Shown here: positions 1 to 5,497 of the stretch, piece after piece
How the letters are laid out: the number at the start of each line of letters is the position of its first letter
Position numbering within the stretch: the first letter of the stretch is position 1
Assembly (NCBI GenBank): GCA_029935275.1
Contig: JAOZKQ010000124.1
Span: 1 to 6,328, forward strand
DNA length: 6,328 bases
From: Bacteroidales bacterium
GTDB taxonomy: Bacteria; Bacteroidota; Bacteroidia; Bacteroidales; VadinHA17
Reading direction: 5' to 3'
Notes under the pieces: generated by a model
What the model was told of the DNA's origin: nothing
The model's input: the letters and a program-made list of their open reading frames with translations, nothing else
Databases searched by the model: none
Made by a program: the position numbers and the translations under genes

Positions 1-60
1 AAATGCAGTTTCTTTGCCAATACCATCAGTTGAACCAGTTATCAGTATAGTCTTTTGCAT
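1..60 (-). CDS. Short-chain dehydrogenase/reductase, N-terminal fragment
   Basis: The gene starts with ATG at 60-58 and runs off the left edge, so only 20 codons are visible. They read MQKTILITGSTDGIGKETAF, a first beta strand followed by the glycine-rich TGxxxGIG motif (residues 8-15) that binds the NAD(P) pyrophosphate in classical SDR Rossmann folds. The TGSTDGIGKETA pattern is common in the retinol dehydrogenase/protochlorophyllide reductase-like branch, but the substrate cannot be read from this much sequence. Its leader is formed by the inverted repeat that begins one base before the start codon. GAGGT in that repeat (minus strand, 75-71) lies 10 bases before the ATG and could be its ribosome binding site. 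The family call is firm; the subfamily is not. Confidence 0.85.
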   Translation of the reverse strand, partial: MQKTILITGSTDGIGKETAF

Positions 61-78
61 ATTTAAGGGGACCTCTAA
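61..78 (+). repeat. Left terminal inverted repeat
   Basis: The sequence ATTTAAGGGGACCTCTAA is matched by the reverse complement of 316-333 at 17 of 18 positions, with a perfect 13-base core (66-78 against 316-328). It begins directly after the dehydrogenase start codon. Read outward on the minus strand it carries GAGGT, a good anti-Shine-Dalgarno match. Confidence 0.75.
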
Positions 79-98
79 AAATTAGTTCAAATCAAGAT

Positions 99-135
99 TT
101 TCATAAAATTTCATAGTCAAGTCAAATTTATGAAA
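99..135. repeat. 9-bp internal inverted repeat
   Basis: TTTCATAAA (99-107) and TTTATGAAA (127-135) are exact reverse complements separated by 19 bases. In DNA this rich in A and T such a repeat could arise by chance, but it sits inside the inverted-repeat element next to a stronger hairpin. Confidence 0.4.
123..130 (-). promoter_or_regulatory. Possible -7 box for the dehydrogenase gene
   Basis: On the minus strand these bases read TAAATTTG, an exact match to the Bacteroidota -7 consensus TAnnTTTG. No TTTG -33 element is visible at the usual distance. If used, transcription would start inside the inverted-repeat element about 55 bases before the dehydrogenase ATG. A match like this can occur by chance in such AT-rich DNA. 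Confidence 0.2.
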
Positions 136-228
136 CAATATCGGGATACTATGAATAAATATGACGAAGGATATGGGATTTTATGAAAACCCTATGGGAA
201 CAAGGATAGCAAACGATATACTTCGTTA

Positions 229-266
229 AAATTTTCTTCAATAGCTACGGCTATTCAAAAAAATTT
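229..266 (+). other. Long hairpin with UACG tetraloop
   Basis: The arms 229-245 and 250-266 pair at 15 of 17 positions (mismatches 236/259 and 239/256) around the loop TACG (246-249). The inner stem AATAGC/GCTATT is perfect. If transcribed on the plus strand the loop is C(UACG)G, a member of the exceptionally stable UNCG tetraloop class. It is not followed by a T tract, so it does not look like an intrinsic terminator. It appears to be a core structural feature of the surrounding element. Confidence 0.6.
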
Positions 267-315
267 GTGCCTTGTATCTCATTCACTCTACTTGTTTCTT
301 GAAAAGAAATAATAA

Positions 316-333
316 TTAGAGGTCCCCTAAAAT
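316..333 (-). repeat. Right terminal inverted repeat
   Basis: TTAGAGGTCCCCTAAAAT is the inverted partner of 61-78. It faces outward toward the DUF1684 gene and ends about 80 bases before that gene's start. Like the left copy it presents GAGGT (319-323) reading outward, but here no start codon of a recognisable gene lies at a usable distance. Confidence 0.75.
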
Positions 334-413
334 TCATTTTAAAATGGTAAAGATGTATCTTTCGAAAATTGAAATTTCATTAATGGTTTCTCAAAATAGC
401 AAATAAATTCCAA

Positions 414-1319
414 TTGAAACGAATAAAACTCATTATACTTTTAGCTTTAGTAAGCATTGTTTTTTCTACCTGCTTTGACAAAAAAGGTTCCGAAAACAGT
501 TTTAACCCAAAGGAATATAAGCTATGGAAAGCCGAAAGAATTGCTTATATAAAAGGCCATGAGGGCTGGCTGAACCTGGCTGGTTTATTTTGGCTTGAAG
601 AAGGGGGAAACACCTTTGGAAGCTCTCCTGATAATGACATACAATTCCCCGGGGACGCCCCTGCCTTTACAGGAACATTTACTTTGACTGATTCAATTGT
701 GTTATTTGAAGCCTATCCGGATATATCTGTTTTTAATAAAGGAAAAAGAATTGAAAAAATTATAATGGAACCGGATGTAAGCATGCACCCTACCACTTTA
801 TCTTATGATTCACTTGAATGGTTTATAGTTGAACGTGGTGGAGAATATGGTATCCGGCTAAGAGACTTTAACAGGAAGAAAATTAATGATTTGGATTCTA
901 TTACCTGCTTCCCTCCTGATCAAAAATGGAAAGTCAAGGCAAGGCTGATTAAACCTTCAAAAAAGCTTACACTGATGTTACCAAATGTTCTGGGCCAGGC
1001 AAGTGAGCAAAAAGTACCAGGGATTCTGGAGTTTTCCATAAATGGGAAAACATACCAGCTTTATCCTTTAGGTACACCAAATGATCTTTGGCTGATATTT
1101 GGTGATGATACTTCAGGGGATCAAAGCTATGGTGGAGGCAGATTCCTGGAAATTGCACCTCCTGATAAAAAAGGGAATTATTATCTGGATTTCAATAAAG
1201 CATATAATCCACCATGTGCTTTTACAGAATTTGCAACTTGTCCACTTCCTCCTAAAGAAAATATTTTAGATATTGGAGTTATGGCTGGCGAGAAGAATAT
1301 TCCACATATTTGGCATTAA
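414..1319 (+). CDS. DUF1684 family lipoprotein
   Basis: This is a complete 301-residue protein of the DUF1684 family (COG3358), a widespread family whose biochemical function I do not know. Diagnostic blocks appear in family order: AGLFWLEEG near 56-64, FGSSPDNDI near 68-76, YGIR at 145-148, CFPPD near 165-169, DDTSGDQSYGGGRFL near 231-245, and DFNKAYNPPCAFT (259-271) followed by ATCPLPP (274-280). The N-terminus has basic residues, a hydrophobic stretch and then a cysteine at 20 (FSTC), so it is probably a lipoprotein with a loose lipobox. The start is TTG at 414. An in-frame stop at 381-383 and the absence of any in-frame ATG before the signal sequence leave no better choice, and no clear Shine-Dalgarno is present. 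It is transcribed alone and converges on the next gene with 12 bases between them. Family assignment is very secure; function is open. Confidence 0.9.
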   Translation: MKRIKLIILLALVSIVFSTCFDKKGSENSFNPKEYKLWKAERIAYIKGHEGWLNLAGLFWLEEGGNTFGSSPDNDIQFPGDAPAFTGTFTLTDSIVLFEAYPDISVFNKGKRIEKIIMEPDVSMHPTTLSYDSLEWFIVERGGEYGIRLRDFNRKKINDLDSITCFPPDQKWKVKARLIKPSKKLTLMLPNVLGQASEQKVPGILEFSINGKTYQLYPLGTPNDLWLIFGDDTSGDQSYGGGRFLEIAPPDKKGNYYLDFNKAYNPPCAFTEFATCPLPPKENILDIGVMAGEKNIPHIWH

Positions 1320-1328
1320 AAAGCCAAA
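1309..1328. terminator. Weak stem-loop between convergent genes
   Basis: TTTGGC (1309-1314) and GCCAAA (1323-1328) form a 6-bp stem with an 8-base AT loop, overlapping the stop of the DUF1684 gene and just beyond the stop of the opposing gene. Such a position suits a shared bidirectional terminator, but there is no proper T run on either side. This is only a candidate. Confidence 0.25.
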
Positions 1329-1331
1329 AGC

Positions 1332-2201
1332 TTAATCATTAACCATGGAACTAAGCATTTTGTTTATGGAACTGTTAAACAAATCAGGGTCTTCATTTCC
1401 CATGCATCCAAAAATAACTTTTTCTATTCTTTTAATCAAAATGGCTCCATTATAGGGATCCTCAACAGAGATAATCTCATCCTTAAGCATTGTAGTTAAT
1501 TTAGCTTTTGAAAGCAAGGTCTTTACAACCTCCTCCGACTTACCCACACTTTCATGGCTTAATACAAACATTACTAAGGGCTTGTCATTATGCCTGTAAC
1601 TGGTAGTATAAACCTCATTTAAAAAGCTATAACCCAAAAAATTATCGGCTATAAAGCTTTCTGAGTTAATAATTTTTTCTTCATTGGGAAAATAACCAAG
1701 CACTTCAGGAATTTCACTTCTGCCTTCCAGTCCATTTTCAATATCATTCGCCAATTTTAACAAAAGAATAGCTGTCTCTTTATCCTCACTATAGGTACTT
1801 ACTTTAACATACCATGGTCCTTTCACAAAATTCACCAGTGAGCTCTCCGCATATCCCTGAACACCCAGATCAATAAAATGATAGTCAGGTCCACGTTCAA
1901 GGGCATATATTCCAAAGGCATAAACATTATCTTTGTGATGATAAACCTCAACCTTAATCCGATCTTCTCCTTTCACATATTCTGCAATATGCAAATCGGT
2001 AAAACCATAATTCAGATATGCATCAGCACCTCCATTTATATAATCCCAAAGGTTATCAGGGATATATACCGGATATTCCTTTACAATTTCATACCCCTGT
2101 AGTTCGGGGAAAACAATTTCTGCTTCAGTGGCATTAGTATAACCCCCCCCACTTACTACAGATATCATAAATAAGCCCAAAATAAAATTTACTGTTTTCA
2201 C
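1332..2201 (-). CDS. Secreted DUF6599-like protein
   Basis: This is a 289-residue exported protein of no known function. The block YINGGADAYLNYGF (54-67), followed by a VYHHKDNVYAFGIYALER segment (86-103) and a C-terminal half of alternating strands, resembles the DUF6599 family as I remember it. That assignment is from recognition, not a search. Residues 1 to about 24 form a signal peptide (K2, hydrophobic core, small residues), and there is no lipobox cysteine. The start is GTG at 2201: a stop codon lies six codons upstream with no ATG between, while the next ATG (residue 12) would cut the signal peptide in half. The gene lies 26 bp after the aldo/keto reductase gene on the same strand and is probably co-transcribed with it. 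A G8 tract in codons 18-20 makes the reading frame fragile. Confidence 0.75.
   Translation of the reverse strand: MKTVNFILGLFMISVVSGGGYTNATEAEIVFPELQGYEIVKEYPVYIPDNLWDYINGGADAYLNYGFTDLHIAEYVKGEDRIKVEVYHHKDNVYAFGIYALERGPDYHFIDLGVQGYAESSLVNFVKGPWYVKVSTYSEDKETAILLLKLANDIENGLEGRSEIPEVLGYFPNEEKIINSESFIADNFLGYSFLNEVYTTSYRHNDKPLVMFVLSHESVGKSEEVVKTLLSKAKLTTMLKDEIISVEDPYNGAILIKRIEKVIFGCMGNEDPDLFNSSINKMLSSMVND
2143..2150 (-). repeat. G8 homopolymer in signal-peptide codons
   Basis: Eight consecutive C on the plus strand (G on the coding strand) form codons 18, 19 and most of 20 of the DUF6599-like gene. This is by far the longest G/C homopolymer in an AT-rich window. Gain of one base brings TAA within about three codons after the tract, and loss of one base reaches TAA about 20 codons later, so slippage in either direction abolishes the protein. 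It could be a phase-variable tract or simply a place prone to sequencing error. Confidence 0.85.
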
Positions 2202-2227
2202 TTTAAGAATTTTAGTTTAACTTGTTA

Positions 2228-3448
2228 TCAGGCAAGAAAATCAGATGGAACACTTGTCAATCGAGTCACATCTGCAATTTTCTCAGCCACAGAAAACTCC
2301 TTTATACAATTTACGGTACAATCATTACAATCGCTACATGGGTCATTTGGCAGATCAAGAGAAGCCAGTAAGTCCTGTGCTTTTTTAGGTTCTCTGTAAC
2401 CATAGCTGTACATATAGGCGCGCATCAGTTCAGGAACAGGCAAATTTTTCTTACACTCCGGAACACAATGACTACATGCATTACAATACATTCCCTGTGC
2501 AGAAGTTGCAGCAATCAGATCATCTTTCTCCTGTGAAGACATTTCTGTATCTGCCATAACCGTAGCACAATCATCTAATTGTTCAAAATTTGTAAAGCCT
2601 GGAATTAACGTATGAATATTTGGATTTTGAAGTGCCCATTTCAAAGCAGCTTTTGCATTTACTGGCTTCTGCTTTTCCTTGTCCAGGTAGCCACCAGCAA
2701 GATTCTTCATTCCAACAATCCCTAAACCGGCTTTTGCTGCATCATCTATAGCTTTATTCATTTCCGGAAGATGGTCTTGCTTGAAATTATATGCAACAAG
2801 CACTACTTCATAAACACCACTGTCAATAGCCGCCTGAATAATTTCCGGTTCATTCTTATGGGTTGAGATACCTAAATGTTTTGCCCTTCCGGACGCCTTA
2901 ATTTTTTTCATTGCACTCAAGACAGGCCCAAACAAGGCAGCCTCCCTTTTACTTTGGGCATGATGATATAGAATATCTACATAATCAATACCCAATCTTT
3001 CCATACTTTCATCAAACTTTTTTAAGAAATCTTCTTCGGTGGTTTTTTCTGTATATAGTCCTGTTTTCCTGTCACCACCACCAGGCTTTACTTTTGTAGC
3101 AATAATATAAGATTCCCTGGGATAATCAACTAATAGTTTTCCTAACATTTCTTCATTCCTGCCTTGTTGATAACCATTTGCCGTATCCAGATGGACTATG
3201 CCCTTTGCAAGTGCAGCCTTTACCAGATTAGGATTATCAGCCCGCATCACTCCCATACTTATTACCGGCAATTTAATTCCGGTTTTACCAAGAGTACGAT
3301 ACACAACATTGGCTGATTCAACATTTGATGATTTTAACACTCTACCATGCGATTTTAAGCCTGTAGCTCCGGCTACCATACCAGATGCACCTAAAACAGA
3401 TGATACTAAGAACTTTCTCCTATTAATTGAATTTTCAAACTTCTTCAT
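2228..3448 (-). CDS. Tat-exported aldo/keto reductase with 2x[4Fe-4S] domain
   Basis: This 406-residue protein has three parts. The first is a twin-arginine signal (NRRKFLV at 9-15, then a Gly/Ala-rich hydrophobic stretch to about 30). The second is an aldo/keto reductase TIM barrel from about 48 to 300. The third is a ferredoxin-like tail. The catalytic tetrad of the family is visible: D88 and Y93 in LDTANGY, K119 in ATKVK, and a histidine in YHHAQ (162 or 163). IPGFTNFEQL (282-291) matches the usual cofactor-binding end of the barrel. The tail carries two CX2CX2CX3C motifs (C322, C325, C328, C332 and C371, C374, C377, C381), enough for two 4Fe-4S clusters. The substrate is not evident. The ATG at 3448 has a good ribosome binding site. 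It is probably first in a two-gene operon with the DUF6599-like gene. The family and cofactors are secure; export is inferred from the Tat signal. Confidence 0.93.
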   Translation of the reverse strand: MKKFENSINRRKFLVSSVLGASGMVAGATGLKSHGRVLKSSNVESANVVYRTLGKTGIKLPVISMGVMRADNPNLVKAALAKGIVHLDTANGYQQGRNEEMLGKLLVDYPRESYIIATKVKPGGGDRKTGLYTEKTTEEDFLKKFDESMERLGIDYVDILYHHAQSKREAALFGPVLSAMKKIKASGRAKHLGISTHKNEPEIIQAAIDSGVYEVVLVAYNFKQDHLPEMNKAIDDAAKAGLGIVGMKNLAGGYLDKEKQKPVNAKAALKWALQNPNIHTLIPGFTNFEQLDDCATVMADTEMSSQEKDDLIAATSAQGMYCNACSHCVPECKKNLPVPELMRAYMYSYGYREPKKAQDLLASLDLPNDPCSDCNDCTVNCIKEFSVAEKIADVTRLTSVPSDFLA

Positions 3449-3454
3449 GATTAT

Positions 3455-3460
3455 TCACCT
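3455..3460 (-). promoter_or_regulatory. Ribosome binding site of the reductase gene
   Basis: On the minus strand these bases read AGGTGA, a six-base match to the end of the canonical UAAGGAGGUGA, placed 6 bases before the ATG. It is the clearest Shine-Dalgarno in the window and fixes the start, which preserves the complete Tat signal. Confidence 0.6.
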
Positions 3461-3503
3461 TTCCTGAGATATTTTACAATCCTTCAATTCATTAAAAACA
3501 TGG

Positions 3504-3534
3504 CAAAATATAAAGTATCTAGATAAGAACCAAA
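3504..3534 (-). promoter_or_regulatory. Candidate Bacteroidota-type promoter of the reductase operon
   Basis: On the minus strand TTTG (3534-3531) is followed after 18 bases by TATATTTTG (3512-3504). This resembles the -33 TTTG / -7 TAnnTTTG promoter of Bacteroidota with one extra base inside the -7 box. Transcription would start near 3497 and leave a leader of about 50 bases with the ribosome binding site at its end. Confidence 0.35.
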
Positions 3535-3548
3535 CTAAATATACTCAT

Positions 3549-3651
3549 CTGACTAATAGAAAATCTTTCCTATTTACCTGATTAATAGTTCATAATGATA
3601 CAATTAATCAATAATAAAATACAAAATGATTGGTTAATACATCTGATCAAT
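3549..3651. repeat. Cluster of CTGAYTAAT-like repeats upstream of the reductase promoter
   Basis: CTGACTAATAG (3549-3559) and CTGATTAATAG (3578-3588) are direct repeats 29 bases apart. ATTAATCA (3603-3610) is an exact inverted copy of TGATTAAT (3579-3586). CATCTGATCAAT (3640-3651) resembles CATCTGACTAAT at 3546-3557. The cluster lies just upstream of the candidate -33 element, where activator sites would be expected. The AT-rich background weakens the case. Confidence 0.35.
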
Positions 3652-3884
3652 TACTTAATCTTTCTAACTTTTTGAAACTTGGTGGAAGCATCTACCATCT
3701 TCACCCAGCTAACCTGCTTACTTGTCTCAAGTGACTCATAAATAATACCATCAGACCCTTTCACTATCAGGCAAATTCCCAGATCATAACGTAGAGATTC
3801 CACCCTGTCACCGGGAGCCAGAGCCTGTCCATCCAGATCTACCATTGGCAATTCTTCAGTTTTCTTTTTAAATAATCTAAACAT
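3651..3884 (-). CDS. Small hypothetical protein (77 aa)
   Basis: I do not recognise a named family. The protein begins with a basic patch (MFRLFKKK) and continues with LDGQALAPGDRVESLRYDLGICLIV and then IIYESLETSKQVSWVKMVDA. This pattern of short strands and a GDRVESLRYDLG turn suggests a small beta-barrel (SH3/KOW-like) fold. It has no signal peptide or membrane segment, so it is probably cytoplasmic. The frame stays open upstream to a GTG at 3926, which would add 14 residues (MFLNHVFEQNYFNI). I prefer the ATG at 3884 because the extension looks non-coding and AT-rich. Neither start has a clear Shine-Dalgarno. The gene follows the propeller lipoprotein gene by 139 bp, so co-transcription is possible but not evident. 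The regular charged/hydrophobic alternation argues that it is a real gene. Confidence 0.65.
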   Translation of the reverse strand: MFRLFKKKTEELPMVDLDGQALAPGDRVESLRYDLGICLIVKGSDGIIYESLETSKQVSWVKMVDASTKFQKVRKIK

Positions 3885-4023
3885 AATATTAAAATAATTC
3901 TGCTCAAAAACATGATTAAGAAACACTAAATGTACAAAAATGAAACTAAAAAGTCTAAACTAGATTAATTACAGAATGCTAAAATCATTAGGAATATTAT
4001 AGATGCGGATTGACCTTCGTCTC

Positions 4024-5151
4024 TTAATCAATCCATTCACCCAAAAATAAGTTGGTTTCACTTGTACCACCATTATTCCTGTTTGATGAGAAGACTATCC
4101 ATTTACCATTGTTTGAAAAAACAGGGAAAGCATCAAAAATGCCATCATAAGTGATTTGCTCCAACCCGGAACCATCCAGGTTAATCATAAACAAATTAAA
4201 AGGGAAGCCTTTTTCAGAGGCATGATTACTGGAAAAAAGAATTTTCTGACCCGAAGGATGGAAAAAAGGGCTCCAGTTTGCTCCGCCAAGATCAGTAATC
4301 CGCTTAAGGCCGGTTCCATCAACATTACATATATATAACTCCATATGTATAGGCATAACAAGTCCTTCATTCAACAATTCTTTATAAACCCGTACCTCAT
4401 CATCAGTTTGCGGCCGGGATGCCCTGAAGATCAACTTCTTTCCATCTGGTGAAAAAAAAGCACCTCCGTCATATCCCAGGTCAAAAGTCACCTGTTTGAT
4501 ATCAGATCCGTCAAGATTCATTGTAAATAGCTCAAGATCTCCTGTGCGCATAGAGGTAAAAACAATTTTATCCCCTTTTGGAGAAACTGTAGCTTCTGCA
4601 TCATAGCCATCAGTTTGGGTCAATTGTTTCCTAATATTCCCTTTAAGATCGGACACAAAAATATCAAAGCTTGAATATATGGGCCAAACATATTTCCCAT
4701 CAGCCCGCTTTTCCGGTACAAGAGGACAAGCCTTATCTGCCAGATGTGTTGAAGCATACAATATAGTTGAATCTCCAGGCAAAAAGTATGAACAGGTTGT
4801 TCTTCCACGTCCGGTACTAATAAGTTGTGGGATTTTATTCTTTGTTTGAGGGTGTTCTCTGTCAATCATAAAAATCTGATCACATGTTGTACCCCAGGCC
4901 TCATTGCTAACCTGAAAAACAAGGGACTTATCATCGAAACTCCAGTATGCCTCAGCATTATCTCCTCCAAATGTGATTTGTTTGAGGTTTTTTAAGTGCT
5001 TTTCCTTATCATAATGCAGGCTACTCTTTTTTGTTGCCCCCGTAGTAGCATCTGCTTTTGGGGAGCTATTACCGATATTCTTTATTGACCTGTTGCAGGC
5101 CAAAAAAAGAAGTAAAATGCCAAATAGCAAAAAAGTTGTTTTCCTAATCAT
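4024..5151 (-). CDS. PD40/TolB-like beta-propeller lipoprotein
   Basis: This is a complete 375-residue protein. The N-terminus is a lipoprotein signal (MIRK, hydrophobic core, LFLAC with C19), followed by a Ser/Thr/Lys-rich linker to about 45. The rest consists of six related repeats of the WD40-like PD40 type found in TolB, starting near 57, 110, 177, 221, 285 and 333. The best are SPKGDKIVFTS, SPDGKKLIFRA and HPSGQKILFSS, alternating with LFTMNLDGS-type strands. Six units predict a closed six-bladed propeller on the periplasmic or outer-membrane side. No enzyme domain is present, so a binding or scaffold role is likely. This is not TolB itself, because there is no TolB N-terminal domain and no tol/pal neighbours. 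Three cysteines (90, 120, 142) in the first half could form a disulfide after export. It is flanked by long intergenic stretches and probably transcribed from its own promoter. Confidence 0.88.
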   Translation of the reverse strand: MIRKTTFLLFGILLLFLACNRSIKNIGNSSPKADATTGATKKSSLHYDKEKHLKNLKQITFGGDNAEAYWSFDDKSLVFQVSNEAWGTTCDQIFMIDREHPQTKNKIPQLISTGRGRTTCSYFLPGDSTILYASTHLADKACPLVPEKRADGKYVWPIYSSFDIFVSDLKGNIRKQLTQTDGYDAEATVSPKGDKIVFTSMRTGDLELFTMNLDGSDIKQVTFDLGYDGGAFFSPDGKKLIFRASRPQTDDEVRVYKELLNEGLVMPIHMELYICNVDGTGLKRITDLGGANWSPFFHPSGQKILFSSNHASEKGFPFNLFMINLDGSGLEQITYDGIFDAFPVFSNNGKWIVFSSNRNNGGTSETNLFLGEWID

Positions 5152-5497
5152 AAATGAAATATTTTCCTGATTGTCTAAAGTGTATTTTACAAAGATAGAT
5201 TATTAGCTTCAAGGTCACGGAATACGAGAAGTACCAATAAAGCAAATCACACTGGAAGGCTGTCTGTCTATAAAATTATAAAAGAATCAAAAGTCCGGCT
5301 AATACCCTATATTAATGGAGATTATGGCTAATATTTTAATTCCATTATAAATCTTTTCTAATTATCGTTATTACTCAAGATACCGGGGTAGAATGATAGA
5401 ATTATTTAATCGTGGATTCGTTTATTTGTTTATTCGGGAAATAATGGATCCGGGTAAGAAGTAGCCTTCTAATACGGATATCACTTTTTATTTGAGA
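5152..5497. other. 346-bp intergenic region
   Basis: This AT-rich stretch lies between the response regulator stop and the propeller lipoprotein start. It contains the -7 box at 5190-5197, an imperfect fold TAATGGA/TCCATTA (5313-5319 and 5341-5347), and a small stem AGAAG/CTTCT (5457-5470) about 30 bases past the regulator stop that lacks a T run. A 23-codon plus-strand frame (5393-5464) is the only ATG-started frame I noted, and it is too short to support. I see no RNA gene or degraded coding sequence. Confidence 0.6.
5190..5197 (-). promoter_or_regulatory. -7 box of the propeller lipoprotein gene
   Basis: The minus strand reads TATCTTTG, an exact TAnnTTTG match, 38 bases before the ATG at 5151. 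Transcription would start near 5183 and give a leader of about 30 bases, which is typical. No TTTG is found at the normal -33 spacing, so the promoter would rely on the -7 box or on an activator. Confidence 0.4.

Larger units (their letters stand above)
61..333. mobile_element. MITE-like hairpin-rich inverted-repeat element
   Basis: This segment of about 270 bp has no gene and is bounded by inverted repeats (61-78 and 316-333, 17 of 18 positions matching, 13 consecutive). Inside are at least three further foldable units: TTTCATAAA/TTTATGAAA at 99-107 and 127-135, a long hairpin at 229-266, and TTTCTT/AAGAAA at 295-309. Terminal inverted repeats, small size, AT-rich content, no transposase and an intergenic position all fit a miniature inverted-repeat transposable element or the remnant of a larger insertion sequence. 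I see no convincing target-site duplication: the flanks ATTTA and AAAAT extend the inverted repeat and are not a direct repeat. A structured RNA or a regulatory repeat family is the main alternative. Copy number elsewhere in the genome would decide, and it cannot be seen here. Confidence 0.5.

Noticed and set aside
344..406. A 20-codon plus-strand frame between the inverted-repeat element and the DUF1684 gene, a possible upstream ORF.
   Set aside because: Too short, no ribosome binding site at a usable distance and no recognisable composition; likely chance.
967..1158. A 63-codon minus-strand frame inside the DUF1684 gene.
   Set aside because: Antisense to a confidently identified family domain and without any family resemblance.
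1878..2102. A 74-codon plus-strand frame opposite the DUF6599-like gene.
   Set aside because: Its isoleucine-rich translation is the mirror of a real gene on the other strand.
3198..3467. An 89-codon plus-strand frame across the reductase start, and a similar one at 2911-3099.
   Set aside because: Both are antisense to the reductase, whose motifs prove the other strand is coding.
3885..4023. A search for a promoter or terminator between the propeller and small-protein genes.
   Set aside because: CATTTTTG at 3942-3935 is one base off the -7 consensus and lacks a -33 element, and the only stems are 3-4 bp; nothing can be supported.
4620..4865. An 81-codon minus-strand frame, and others at 4156-4370, within the propeller gene.
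   Set aside because: Out-of-frame or antisense to the six propeller repeats; no independent evidence.
5393..5464. A 23-codon plus-strand frame with GGGG upstream of its ATG.
   Set aside because: Very short, with weak spacing and no homology I can recognise; kept only as part of the intergenic description.
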